The position numbers and the translations under genes are program-made. A stretch of DNA of 22,952 bases from positions 1-22,952 of the IMG/VR virus record IMGVR_UViG_3300046513_000333. One strand, given 5' to 3'. Origin of the DNA: a virus. The notes under the pieces are model-generated. The model ran no database searches and had not been told where the DNA came from. It saw only the letters and a list, made by a program, of their open reading frames with translations. This document shows, one piece after another, positions 1 through 6,452 of the stretch. How positions within the stretch are numbered: position 1 is the stretch's first letter; each line of letters begins with the position of its first letter.

Positions 1-122
1 GCACCAAGCGCGGACGGCTCGACATTTTGCGCAGCCTGATGATCAAGAACGGCCAGTTCGAGACCACCGACCTGCGCCTGCAGTTGGTCGCCGGCTTTCT
101 GGCCGGGATGCCCGAGGCGTGA
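1..122 (+). CDS. C-terminal fragment of an unrecognised protein
   Basis: An open frame enters from the left edge (first full codon at 3) and ends with TGA at 120-122, giving the last 39 residues. The tail is basic then hydrophobic (TKRGRLDILRSL... ending AGFLAGMPEA). I do not recognise the family. It reads in the same direction as the XRE gene that begins about 20 nt later, so it is probably the preceding member of the same early array. Confidence 0.6.
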   Translation, partial: TKRGRLDILRSLMIKNGQFETTDLRLQLVAGFLAGMPEA

Positions 123-141
123 TGGCCAGGTGACTGCGCAC

Positions 142-372
142 ATGGACAAGAACAACGGGCTGGGCCAGACCATCAAGGCGCTGCGCAAGCTGCGCGGCAT
201 GACCCAGGCCCAGCTGGCCGAGCTGGCCGGAGTCGAGCGCACCAGCATCACCAACATCGAGCGCGGCAACCAGACGCTGACGGTGCTGACCATCAACGCC
301 ATCGCCGCCGCGCTTGGCTACCAGGTGCGCGTGCAGTTCGTGCTGGCCAAGCCCACGGAGTCATGTCCATGA
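142..372 (+). CDS. Small XRE-family helix-turn-helix regulator
   Basis: A 76-residue protein that is almost entirely one XRE/Cro-type HTH domain. The first helix is LGQTIKALRKLRG, followed by MTQAQLAELAGVERTSITNIERG, in which the recognition helix (VERTSITNIE) is canonical, then a helix INAIAAALGYQ. Such single-domain proteins bind operator DNA as dimers and usually act as phage or plasmid repressors or antitoxin-like regulators. No toxin partner is adjacent. The ATG at 142 is used here; a GTG at 130 would add four residues, and neither has a strong ribosome binding site. Its last 10 nt overlap the next gene. It may regulate the array it sits in; its target operator was not identified. Confidence 0.85.
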   Translation: MDKNNGLGQTIKALRKLRGMTQAQLAELAGVERTSITNIERGNQTLTVLTINAIAAALGYQVRVQFVLAKPTESCP

Positions 373-557
373 GCCTTAACCTGCTACGCCTGTTTGCCCG
401 CTTCGCCTTGGTGGTGCAGCACGCAACAGGCGTGTATGCCGCATACGGCACGCTGGTGATGTTCAACGAAGGGAAACCGCTACTGGCGTTGCTGTGTCTG
501 TGCTTGGTCGCCGTAACGGCAGCTCAGGTTGTACCCAAGGTCCCCGGCGATGATTAG
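363..557 (+). CDS. Small two-helix membrane protein
   Basis: 64 residues, overlapping the XRE gene by 10 nt and therefore probably translationally coupled. Two hydrophobic stretches are visible, roughly residues 5-34 (with LVVQHATGVYAAYGTLVMF) and 39-57 (PLLALLCLCLVAVTAAQVV), separated by a short NEGK turn. This suggests an inner-membrane hairpin. I recognise no family. Small two-TM proteins in phage early regions can be superinfection-exclusion or membrane-signalling factors, but nothing here proves that. Confidence 0.6.
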   Translation: MSMSLNLLRLFARFALVVQHATGVYAAYGTLVMFNEGKPLLALLCLCLVAVTAAQVVPKVPGDD

Positions 558-618
558 TCTTTGCACAACAAATGTTTCGCATAATCAACATTATGTCAAA
601 TTAATAACATTAAAATTT
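556..618 (+). promoter_or_regulatory. AT-rich non-coding island with a palindrome
   Basis: About 60 nt of strikingly AT-rich DNA in an otherwise GC-rich array. It contains a perfect inverted repeat CATAAT-caac-ATTATG (580-595) and two copies of AACATTA. The palindrome overlaps possible -10 hexamers (CATAAT), but no -35 element lies at good spacing. It is probably an internal promoter/operator for the genes from 619 onward. The frame stays open through it, but the codons are unlike the neighbours. Confidence 0.35.
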
Positions 619-1080
619 ATGCATCGCACTGAAAACGCCAGCTGGCAATACATCACTCATGTGTCGAACCTGTCCACGGTGCCCATCCCGTTCGAGGTGT
701 TGGCCATGGCCGGGCGCTGCTTCGCCGAGATCGCGCCGACACAGCCAGAACGCGGTCCGAAGAAGCAATGCTTCGCCAACGCCGCGCAGCTCGCGCGCAG
801 CACCAGCGGGTTGCACTACGTCGAGGGCTATGCCGTGGCTGGCCGGCTGATGCTGCCGCTGGCGCATGCCTGGTGCGTCGATGACGAGGGCCGTGTCTAC
901 GACCCCACCTGGCCCGACGGCCGCGACTACTACGGCGTCGTGTTCGACCGCGACCGGGTCGAGGATTTGCGGCAGATGACTGGATCGCATGACGTGCTGA
1001 CCAATCTGGAGGCGCTGCGCATCCGCGACCTCGATCACATCAAAGCCATGCTGTTCGCCGCAGTCAGGCGGTTGCCGTGA
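619..1080 (+). CDS. Transglutaminase-like (Cys-His-Asp) phage protein
   Basis: 153 residues. The central part has a Cys (C51 in KKQCFANAAQLA), a His (H83 in LAHAWCVDD) and an Asp (D95 in GRVYDPTWP). This order and spacing are typical of the transglutaminase/papain-like fold, in which Cys-His-Asp form a catalytic triad. The phrases QCFANA, YVEGYA, HAW and DPTW recur, to my knowledge, in a family of uncharacterised phage proteins. Plausible activities are amide hydrolysis or transamidation; none is demonstrated. I chose ATG 619 because the in-frame extension back to 550 runs through AT-rich, non-coding-looking DNA; GTG 661 is an alternative. The gene ends in a GTGA overlap with the next one. 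Confidence 0.7.
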   Translation: MHRTENASWQYITHVSNLSTVPIPFEVLAMAGRCFAEIAPTQPERGPKKQCFANAAQLARSTSGLHYVEGYAVAGRLMLPLAHAWCVDDEGRVYDPTWPDGRDYYGVVFDRDRVEDLRQMTGSHDVLTNLEALRIRDLDHIKAMLFAAVRRLP

Positions 1081-1340
1081 ATCCGGTTCCCGACCTGGCT
1101 GCCGGCGACATCATGCAGCTCAACCCCGACCCTGACGTGACACGCAACGCCATGTTCTGCGCCTGCATGTTCATCGTCACCGAGCCGAAGCCATGGGGCG
1201 CGCAGGGCTACGTGCAGGCGCTGGGCGAGAACGGCCAGCGCGGCGGCCAGGCCTACTACCGCGCCACCTGGGAAGAAATGGAACCGACCGGCGGGCGTGC
1301 GGAATGGGTTCGATCAAATGGAGAAAACGACAATGACTGA
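1077..1340 (+). CDS. Hypothetical phage protein, 87 aa
   Basis: Starts with GTG at 1077, overlapping the upstream TGA (GTGA), which indicates coupling. The protein begins with a hydrophilic region (LAAGDIMQLNPDPD), then a hydrophobic strand (MFCACMFIVTEPKPWGAQGYV) and a YYRATWEEME segment. I infer a small beta-rich fold. No catalytic signature is visible and the function is unknown. Its last 8 nt overlap the next gene. Confidence 0.6.
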   Translation: MNPVPDLAAGDIMQLNPDPDVTRNAMFCACMFIVTEPKPWGAQGYVQALGENGQRGGQAYYRATWEEMEPTGGRAEWVRSNGENDND

Positions 1341-1851
1341 CAGCGACACCGTATCCGCCCTCTGGAAGACCCGCATCGCCGAAGCAAGGGCATCGCTCGA
1401 AAACATGATCGAGGCGGCGCACCTGGCCGGCTCGCGCGCGGCAATCGAAAAGTTCTTCGACGAGGTCGAGCAGCTGGCCGAGGGGATCGAGGACGACGAC
1501 ACCTTGCGCAACCGGCTGGCTGCCCTGCTGACCGGCGTGGCCGCTGGCCTGAAAGGCCCGCCGGCGCCGCTGCATTTGCACGACTGGTCCGACCTGCCCG
1601 CCAAGGCCGAGGCGGCCCGCAACCGGATCGCCGAGCTAGAAGCGCAGCTCAAGACCATCAAGGAACACACCAGCGGCTTCGCGTGCTGGTGGGCGATGGT
1701 CGAGGCGCAAGAAGAACTGTGCGGCAAGCCGATCAAAGACGACACGACGGTCCTGCACTTCATGGGGTCCGGCGCCTCGACCTCCGTGCAAGCGCACGAA
1801 ATACGCCGCATGTTCGGCACCATCTTTGGATTGAAAGGACCGGCAACATGA
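1333..1851 (+). CDS. Hypothetical helical protein, 172 aa
   Basis: ATG 1333 is preferred over ATG 1318 because a GGAG lies about 9 nt upstream. The first 60 residues are predicted helical and acidic (ASLENMIEAAHLAGSRAAIEKFF). A middle helix (residues ~90-110, AEAARNRIAELEAQLKTIKE) looks like a short coiled coil, followed by a Trp-containing C-terminal region (GFACWWAMVEAQEELCG). I do not recognise the family. It ends in an ATGA overlap with the next gene. Confidence 0.6.
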   Translation: MTDSDTVSALWKTRIAEARASLENMIEAAHLAGSRAAIEKFFDEVEQLAEGIEDDDTLRNRLAALLTGVAAGLKGPPAPLHLHDWSDLPAKAEAARNRIAELEAQLKTIKEHTSGFACWWAMVEAQEELCGKPIKDDTTVLHFMGSGASTSVQAHEIRRMFGTIFGLKGPAT

Positions 1852-2063
1852 AATTATGGGACCTGCCCAATTGCAGCTACTTCAAGATCGATGGCGGGCT
1901 GCTCGTGCCGCCAGGTGCGCCGCCAGTGGACGTTGACACCGTCTACTGGCTGGGTAACATCGACGGCATGTTCTCATACTGTACCGCGCCCGACGGCACC
2001 GTCGTGCATGTGCAGTGCAACGCCGATGTGACCCCGCAACCCGACCCGGAAGCGCAAGCATGA
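1848..2063 (+). CDS. Hypothetical small phage protein, 71 aa
   Basis: Starts at ATG 1848 inside an ATGA overlap, with AAGGA upstream as ribosome binding site. The protein is rich in aromatic and beta-forming residues (LWDLPNCSYFKIDGG, DTVYWLGNIDGMFSYC) with a Pro/Asp-rich tail. Such short beta-type proteins are common in phage early arrays. Function unknown. Confidence 0.6.
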   Translation: MKLWDLPNCSYFKIDGGLLVPPGAPPVDVDTVYWLGNIDGMFSYCTAPDGTVVHVQCNADVTPQPDPEAQA

Positions 2064-2449
2064 CGTTCCACGTCCCTGATAAATACCGGCTGCGCACCGG
2101 CCCCTATGCCACCTCCGAAGCCGACGGCAACAACGGCGTGTTTTGGGTGCTGCTGCCGCGCAGCCAGAAGCTCAAGGTGCTTGCCTCCGACGGCGGCATG
2201 CCTGGCGAACAGGCCTGGGAACACGTATCGGTGTCGCGCAAGGACAGGTGCCCGACCTGGGAGGAAATGTGCATCGTGAAATCGCTGTTTTGGGATGATG
2301 ACGACTGCGTGGTGCAGTACCACCCTCCCCGCGCTGATTGGATATCAAATCATACCTATTGCTTGCATATGTGGCGCCCGGTCGGCATCGAGCTGCCGCG
2401 CCCGCCGTCGCTGATGGTCGGCATCGCCGACCTGGGGACGCTGGTATGA
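2060..2449 (+). CDS. DUF7694-like phage protein
   Basis: 129 residues, ATGA-coupled on both sides. After a variable N-terminus, the C-terminal half carries the signature I associate with DUF7694: RCPTWEEMCIVKSLFWDDDD (residues 63-82), then VVQYHPP and the closing CLHMWRP. These blocks are conserved in many phage proteins and small bacterial homologues of unknown function. Nothing in the sequence suggests a specific enzyme. The family assignment is from motif memory, not from a profile search. Confidence 0.65.
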   Translation: MTFHVPDKYRLRTGPYATSEADGNNGVFWVLLPRSQKLKVLASDGGMPGEQAWEHVSVSRKDRCPTWEEMCIVKSLFWDDDDCVVQYHPPRADWISNHTYCLHMWRPVGIELPRPPSLMVGIADLGTLV

Positions 2450-2616
2450 ACGTGAAACGCTGGTGCATCTTCGGCGTGGTTCTCAACCTGGCCTGCGCCG
2501 TCAACGACCTGTGCTATCCGACCCACTGGTGGCACTACCTGTTCGGCGTGCTGTCGCTGGGCTGCGCCGGCGTGTGCGCGTGGGCGCTGATCGCCCTACG
2601 CAAGGAGCTGCCATGA
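2446..2616 (+). CDS. Small two-helix membrane protein, 56 aa
   Basis: Begins in an ATGA overlap with the DUF7694-like gene and ends in another. Two hydrophobic segments (CIFGVVLNLACAVNDLCY and HYLFGVLSLGCAGVCAWALI) are separated by a Pro-Thr-His-Trp-Trp turn, with a basic C-terminus (ALRKELP). This is probably an inner-membrane hairpin. The small size and coupling support a real gene; function unknown. Confidence 0.6.
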   Translation: MNVKRWCIFGVVLNLACAVNDLCYPTHWWHYLFGVLSLGCAGVCAWALIALRKELP

Positions 2617-2846
2617 CCGGCCAGCGCAACGCCGCCCAGCAGGCCCGCCTGCGCTTCATCGACTTCCTGCTCGACCGCTTCGGCATGGTGAACCGCACCG
2701 ACATTACCGACTACTACGGCCTGTCGGAGCCGCAGGCATCGCTCGACCTGCGCGCCTATGACGAACAGGCGCCGGCCAACATGGAGTACGACAAAACGGA
2801 CAGGTGCTACCGACGCAGCGCCACCTTCACCAGGAGATTCCCTTGA
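2613..2846 (+). CDS. Winged-helix DNA-binding protein (DeoR/WYL-type N-terminus)
   Basis: 77 residues. The segment RLRFIDFLLDRFGMVNRTDITDYYGLSEPQASLDLRAYDE resembles the N-terminal winged helix of DeoR- and WYL-type regulators. Helix 1 is followed by a DITDYYGLSEPQASLDL helix-turn-helix, and the wing is around NMEYDKTDRCYRRS. No ligand domain follows, so it is a stand-alone DNA-binding module, probably an early regulator. It is coupled on both sides by 4-nt overlaps. Confidence 0.65.
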   Translation: MTGQRNAAQQARLRFIDFLLDRFGMVNRTDITDYYGLSEPQASLDLRAYDEQAPANMEYDKTDRCYRRSATFTRRFP

Positions 2847-3172
2847 GCGACGACGCTTTCCCCTTCGCTATCGGCTTCTTCGGCCCGGCCCACATGATGC
2901 AGGACTACGAACGCCAGGTCGCGCCGCCGATTGGGCAGGCCTGCCTGCTGTGCGAGGAAGCGATCGCCGAGGATGACATCGGCACCATCCGCGCCGGCCA
3001 GGTGATCCACTACGAGTGCCAAATGCGCAGCGTGATCGGTTCGGTCGGCCACCAGCTGCGCCGCTGCAGCTGCTTTGGCGGCACCGAAGAAGACCCGCCC
3101 GGTATGACCCGCCGCCAGGCCGCACAGGCCGCCTGCGCGCTGTGGGAAGTCGTGCAAAGGACACTGCCATGA
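2843..3172 (+). CDS. Putative zinc-binding phage protein, 109 aa
   Basis: I place the start at TTG 2843, which overlaps the upstream TGA and has AGGAG 6 nt before it; no ATG fits as well. Residues C34-x2-C37 and H56-x2-C59 form a possible C2HC zinc site (QACLLCEEA and VIHYECQ), followed by a CSC cluster at 75-77. The C-terminal region is helical (RRQAAQAACALWEVVQRTL). The protein probably binds zinc and perhaps nucleic acid; not recognised as a named family. Confidence 0.6.
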   Translation: MSDDAFPFAIGFFGPAHMMQDYERQVAPPIGQACLLCEEAIAEDDIGTIRAGQVIHYECQMRSVIGSVGHQLRRCSCFGGTEEDPPGMTRRQAAQAACALWEVVQRTLP

Positions 3173-3414
3173 ACGAGAAACAAGCGGCCTTCCTGCGCGA
3201 AATTTCCGAGGTCGCGAAAAAACTGGAGTTGCCACCGCTAGATTCGATGCAGGTGTTCGGCTACATCGCGGGCGGCCTGGCCATCAGTCAGATCGTGCAC
3301 AACGGCCTGCCAGAAGAAGCGACGCTCCAAGCATACTTGAGCGCCTTCGGTGACGGCTTCGAGGTGTCAGCTAACAAGCTGGAGCAGCTGCGCCAACGGC
3401 ACGCCAAACACTGA
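3169..3414 (+). CDS. Hypothetical protein, 81 aa
   Basis: Coupled to the upstream gene by ATGA. It is mostly helical: an N-terminal charged helix (KQAAFLREISEVAKKLEL), a central hydrophobic helix (VFGYIAGGLAISQIV) that is too short and mixed to be a clear membrane segment, and a C-terminal charged helix ending HAKH. Function unknown. It is the last gene before a 141-nt gap. Confidence 0.55.
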   Translation: MNEKQAAFLREISEVAKKLELPPLDSMQVFGYIAGGLAISQIVHNGLPEEATLQAYLSAFGDGFEVSANKLEQLRQRHAKH

Positions 3415-3555
3415 TTGAAAGCCACCAAATGAGTCACTGGAGAGGGAACCATTCCGACCCCATGGCGCGCGTCACACTGCTGCGTGGCGCCGCCGCCCTC
3501 CAGGCACGACAGGACTACCCATTAACACCAACCACACTAACCGAAGGAAACACAC

Positions 3556-3807
3556 ATGCAAGTCGATTACCTGGCCCACTATCGCAAACTGCGCGCCGAG
3601 ATCGCCCGGCTGGAGAACGAAGCGCAGGACGCGCAACGGCTGGCGCGCGCCCAGGCCATCCAGCAGATACTGGACCTGATGCAGAGCGCCGGCATGACCG
3701 TGGCTGACCTTGAAGTAAAGCCGCGCCCGCAGCGCGCGCCGTGGGGCACAAAAACCCGCGGCGGCGTGCCGGTCGCCGTGCTGAATACGGTTGAAAGCGC
3801 AGCATGA
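3556..3807 (+). CDS. Truncated H-NS-like protein (oligomerisation domain, degenerate DNA-binding end)
   Basis: 83 residues with a good GAAGGA ribosome binding site. Residues 8-52 (YRKLRAEIARLENEAQ ... AIQQILDLMQSAGMTVADL) have the coiled-coil/dimerisation pattern of the H-NS family N-terminus and parallel the next gene (AIAQIKTMLADYSIGATDL). The C-terminus is shortened: where the neighbour has TWTGQGVPPKWI this protein has TKTRGGVPVAVL, so the core tryptophan and the loop are lost. H-NS proteins oligomerise through the N-terminus and silence AT-rich DNA. A version without a working DNA-binding end would be expected to poison host H-NS filaments, as known for natural truncated H-NS-like proteins. 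That role is inference. Confidence 0.7.
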   Translation: MQVDYLAHYRKLRAEIARLENEAQDAQRLARAQAIQQILDLMQSAGMTVADLEVKPRPQRAPWGTKTRGGVPVAVLNTVESAA

Positions 3808-4103
3808 GTACCGTAAGCGAAGTGCAACAAATCCAGAAGCAGATCGCCGACCTGCAAGCGCGCGCGGCACTGCTCATCATGGAAGGGCGCGACGATGCCA
3901 TCGCGCAGATCAAGACCATGCTGGCCGACTACAGCATCGGCGCCACGGACCTTGGCCTGGTAGTGAAGGCGCCGCCGCGCATACGCGCGCCCAAGTACCG
4001 CAACCCGGAATCGGGCGCCACTTGGACAGGCCAGGGCGTGCCGCCTAAGTGGATCGAAGGCAAGGACCGCGAGGTGTTCCGCATTGTCGCGGTGCCGACA
4101 TGA
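3804..4103 (+). CDS. H-NS family nucleoid-associated protein
   Basis: 99 residues, the usual length for short betaproteobacterial H-NS proteins. The N-terminal coiled coil is residues 5-50 (QIQKQIADLQARAALL ... TMLADYSIGATDL), followed by a basic linker (VVKAPPRIRAPKYRNPESG) and the C-terminal DNA-binding motif TWTGQGVPPKWI (residues 73-84). In E. coli H-NS the loop is Q-G-R and the arginine enters the minor groove; here it is Q-G-V, so the key arginine is missing. It is ATGA-coupled to the truncated paralogue before it, which suggests the two are made together and may hetero-oligomerise with host H-NS. Confidence 0.88.
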   Translation: MSTVSEVQQIQKQIADLQARAALLIMEGRDDAIAQIKTMLADYSIGATDLGLVVKAPPRIRAPKYRNPESGATWTGQGVPPKWIEGKDREVFRIVAVPT

Positions 4104-4444
4104 ACAAGCCGCTGTGCGAGCTGAGCCACATAGAGGCGCTGGCCGCGCTGGAAGATGCAGAGCGCAGGCTGGCCGAGCTGGCGGCGGCGAAGGCGCCGAC
4201 GGCACGACGCGCACGCAGCCTGCGCCGGCCGGATGACGCCGAGGCGCTACCGCTGCCACCGCTGTACCACACCGTCATAGCCGAGATACACACGCTGCTG
4301 AACCTGCCCGAAGCGGCACGCACGTCAGCCGAGTGCGTGCTGCTCGATGCGCTGGTTGACGTGGCGATGATCTACGAACAGAGCAAGCTGCCCGGCTGGC
4401 TGTTCCCCGAGGTCCCACATGCCACCGAAGGAGAAAACACATGA
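4100..4444 (+). CDS. Hypothetical helical protein, 114 aa
   Basis: Coupled to the H-NS gene by ATGA. An Ala/Glu-rich helix (ALAALEDAERRLAELAAAKA) precedes an Arg-rich stretch (ARRARSLRRPDD) and a second helical region (YHTVIAEIHTLLNLPEAART). The basic patch could contact nucleic acid, but no known domain is recognised. Confidence 0.6.
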   Translation: MNKPLCELSHIEALAALEDAERRLAELAAAKAPTARRARSLRRPDDAEALPLPPLYHTVIAEIHTLLNLPEAARTSAECVLLDALVDVAMIYEQSKLPGWLFPEVPHATEGENT

Positions 4445-4659
4445 TCCGCGCCCTGGCCCACACCCAGGACGGCCCACTGCTGATATTCGGCCTATCGGCG
4501 GCCAACATCACCAAGCTGCAGGAAGGCCTGCCGATCTACGCCAGCCTGGACGTGTTCGGCATGCCGGGATCGTTTCTGATCGTCCCCGGCGACACCGAGG
4601 ACAGCATCGCGCAGGAACTGATGGCGGCCGGCATCGTCAAATTCAAGCCGGAAAACTGA
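4441..4659 (+). CDS. Hypothetical small protein, 72 aa
   Basis: Starts in an ATGA overlap after a GAAGGAG ribosome binding site. Pattern of short strands and one helix (PLLIFGLSAANITKLQEGLP, FLIVPGDTEDSIAQELMAAG), a small alpha/beta fold. Similar short phage proteins exist without assigned function. Its 3' end overlaps the end of the convergent leftward gene by 17 nt. Confidence 0.6.
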   Translation: MIRALAHTQDGPLLIFGLSAANITKLQEGLPIYASLDVFGMPGSFLIVPGDTEDSIAQELMAAGIVKFKPEN

Positions 4660-5161
4660 ACGCCCGCCGTTCTTGGCCAGGCTGGCGCATGCCGGCGATC
4701 TCCCCGATCGGCACGGTGTCGTAGACGTTGAAGGTGACGCCCATCTTGCCGTCCAGTTCCTTGGCCAGGTCGCCGACGAAGCAGATCACCGCGTTCACGT
4801 CAGCAGACATGCGGAACGCGGATATGACCTTGTCGCGCAGCGGCGTCTTGCCCATGGCGATGCCGTGAAAGACCAGCGTATGCAGGAATTCGCCATCGCT
4901 GCCGTACAGATACGGTAGGCGCATCAGCGCTTCGCACGCGCCCTGCCCGGCCAGCGTCAGGTGCGGCATGATACCGCCGATGCCATCCGGGTCGGGCAGT
5001 AGCTCCCCGCCCGACCAGCAGCAGTAGCGGATGGTGTTGTCAACCTCGACCTCCAACACCGACATGGACACCTCCACATCAGGCGCCCAGCCTTTTGCGC
5101 TGCGCAGCTGCTGCTCGGTCTCGGGGGTGGGCGAGGCGCCAATGATCATCTTCGATCTCAT
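4643..5161 (-). CDS. Unknown protein co-expressed with RepL
   Basis: 172 residues, starting in an ATGA overlap with the repL stop, so it is translated from the repL transcript. The sequence is alpha/beta-like: an N-terminal MIIGASPTPETEQQLRSAKG, then VSMSVLEVEVDNTIRYCCW, a region DPDGIGGIMPHLTLAGQGACEALMRL, and a C-terminal VNAVICFVGDLAKELDGKMG. No motif known to me is present. The position suggests a role in replication, copy control or partition of the element, but that rests on context alone. It runs tail-to-tail into the rightward array. Confidence 0.65.
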   Translation of the reverse strand: MRSKMIIGASPTPETEQQLRSAKGWAPDVEVSMSVLEVEVDNTIRYCCWSGGELLPDPDGIGGIMPHLTLAGQGACEALMRLPYLYGSDGEFLHTLVFHGIAMGKTPLRDKVISAFRMSADVNAVICFVGDLAKELDGKMGVTFNVYDTVPIGEIAGMRQPGQERRAFSFPA

Positions 5162-5763
5162 GCTGCTTCGTCTGTATCGGTGTGATTGACAGCCGGAACA
5201 GGACCTGGCGCCTGCGCCCGGTCCTGTTCGCGCAGACGGTATTCCTGCACGAACGCCAGGCGGTCGCCGTTCCAGATGAAATCAAGATTCACAAAAAACC
5301 AGCCCTGCGTCATCATGGGCGCGATGAAATTCTTGTCCTTCAACTCGCGCACGCCGCGCGAAAAGGTCGCCGGACTCAAATCGGGGAAGATCGCCTTGTC
5401 CAGATGCGTGTGGCTAAGGAAGATTTGATCCTCACCCATCTGCTTCTGCATTTCCATGTAAAGGACGGCGAACAACTTGGTGCCAGCGCTGGTCAAGTCA
5501 GCCAGGCCCTTGACACCGTTGACGTACAGCTTGATGAATTGCGTCTTATCGACTTGCTTGGATTGCCAGAAGCCGGCCCCGCCCAGCACCTCGCCGCTCT
5601 CTGCGCTCACGACGAGCATGCGTTCGTTGTCCTGGCTGGTGATGCGCTTGACGCCGCGATTGGTATTGGCCACAGCCCCCTTCAGAAAGGGATTAGTCTC
5701 GTACACGATATCACCGCGTCGTGTCTTGAGAACGGCGGGTGCGAAAGGTGGGATAGGTTTCAT
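5158..5763 (-). CDS. repL: RepL-type plasmid/phage replication initiator
   Basis: 201 residues. The order of blocks fits the RepL family (PF05732; plasmid RepL proteins and the phage P1 lytic initiator): VVSAESGEVL at 51-60, FIKLYVNGVKGLADL at 76-90, an AGTKLFAVLYMEM helix, then a winged helix (IFLSHTHLDKAIFPDLSPATFSRGVRELKDKNFI, 114-147) and the wing FFVNLDFIWNGDRLAFVQEY. RepL proteins start replication at a nearby or internal origin. I chose ATG 5763 because the longer forms (ATG 5793, TTG 5820) lie inside the promoter core on the same strand. No strong ribosome binding site is present. The gene heads a leftward operon with the 172-residue unknown gene. It is the main reason to suspect a phage-plasmid. 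Confidence 0.8.
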   Translation of the reverse strand: MKPIPPFAPAVLKTRRGDIVYETNPFLKGAVANTNRGVKRITSQDNERMLVVSAESGEVLGGAGFWQSKQVDKTQFIKLYVNGVKGLADLTSAGTKLFAVLYMEMQKQMGEDQIFLSHTHLDKAIFPDLSPATFSRGVRELKDKNFIAPMMTQGWFFVNLDFIWNGDRLAFVQEYRLREQDRAQAPGPVPAVNHTDTDEAA

Positions 5764-5791
5764 GGGGCATTTGAAATTTGGAAACCTTTGC

Positions 5792-5820
5792 ATTAAACAA
5801 CACCACATCAACAGTGTCAA
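5792..5820 (-). promoter_or_regulatory. Leftward sigma70-type promoter of repL
   Basis: On the minus strand, TTGACA (5820-5815, perfect -35) is followed after exactly 17 nt by TTTAAT (5797-5792, five of six matches to TATAAT). Transcription would start near 5785, giving a leader of about 22 nt before ATG 5763. This is one of the two best sigma70 matches in the window. Confidence 0.7.
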
Positions 5821-6060
5821 TCATAATGATAGGTTTTTTGATGTAACATTTCTCACGCAATGAAAGATAATCCCTCAAAGAGTTCGATCAATTTGGATGA
5901 ATTTTTGATGCATCCTCTTTCATCGTTTGAAAGAACTTCGATCAAAAACCAATCATAAATTGAAACAACGATCAAAATCACACAGTAAACTGAAAGAGTA
6001 ATTGCAGGATCTGAAAGTTTAGTTTCAGTTCCTGCAAATTGAAATCGTGCAACTCATTGA
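5821..6060. repeat. AT-rich iteron-like repeats, candidate replication origin
   Basis: Short direct repeats recur with the same polarity. TGAAA occurs at 5861, 5928, 5961, 5991, 6012 and 6041 (t at 6040), with spacings of about 33, 30, 21 and 28 nt, near multiples of a helical turn. CGATCAA occurs at 5885, 5939 and 5969. Two units combine both words (5927-5947 and 5960-5977). A small palindrome TCTTTCA-tcgtt-TGAAAGA lies at 5916-5934. Next to a RepL gene, this is what an initiator-binding region would look like; RepL origins can also lie inside the gene, so this is tentative. Confidence 0.45.
6002..6037. repeat. Palindrome with 15-bp arms
   Basis: Left arm 6002-6016 and right arm 6023-6037 are inverted copies with one mismatch, separated by GTTTAG. 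The core reads CTGAAA-gtttag-TTTCAG, flanked by GCAGGA and TCCTGC. No T-tract follows on either strand, so it looks more like an operator or initiator-binding dyad than a terminator. It lies just upstream of the possible rightward promoter at 6039-6067, where an activator or repressor could act. Confidence 0.7.
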
Positions 6061-6067
6061 TTATATG
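6039..6067 (+). promoter_or_regulatory. Possible rightward promoter
   Basis: TTGAAA (6039-6044, five of six) and TATATG (6062-6067, four of six) are spaced by 17 nt. It points toward the hairpin region and the DUF2325-luxR operon, and abuts the palindrome at 6002-6037. It could drive a short non-coding RNA ending at the terminator-like hairpin near 6502-6535, or a long leader for the gene at 6813. Confidence 0.35.
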
Positions 6068-6361
6068 CATTATTTTCTCCGGCCCCTTCTTACGTATTCT
6101 CTTATGCTTTCCCCAAGCCAAGACCTAAGCGAATTCCCATCTCATCTGAAACCGTTCAAACAGCCCTTGAGACTTGTTCACAGGCAACGATACCCACCAG
6201 CGTTCTCGGATCGTTGCGCCCCGATTTTGCTACGCAAAACCGCCACGCCCGGTTTCCGTTGAGTCCCAAGAAAAAATCCGACCCTTCCCTGGCGGCCTGC
6301 CGTGGTGCTGGCCACATCCGAGGGGCGCCCGCCGGGGGGGCGGTCTTTTGCTTTAGCGCCC

Positions 6362-6382
6362 TGATCCCCGTTCAGGGGATCA
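6362..6382. repeat. Hairpin TGATCCCC-gttca-GGGGATCA
   Basis: Perfect 8-bp arms around a 5-nt loop. It is the first of four compact, GC-rich stem-loops within 190 nt. Confidence 0.75.
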
Positions 6383-6452
6383 CGCCCACGCCGACTCTGC
6401 CGGCCGCCGGGCCGGTCAGCCACCGGCCAGCGCGTCTCGCCTTTTCCGCTTT

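Noticed and set aside
3429-3707. Open frame of 92 codons before and over the first H-NS-like gene
   Set aside because: Overlaps most of a well-supported gene in another frame, has no convincing ribosome binding site and a low-complexity Arg/Ala/Gly-rich end.
5764-5820. Longer RepL starting at TTG 5820 or ATG 5793
   Set aside because: Both starts lie inside the near-consensus promoter core on the same strand, and the extra residues look unrelated to the family.
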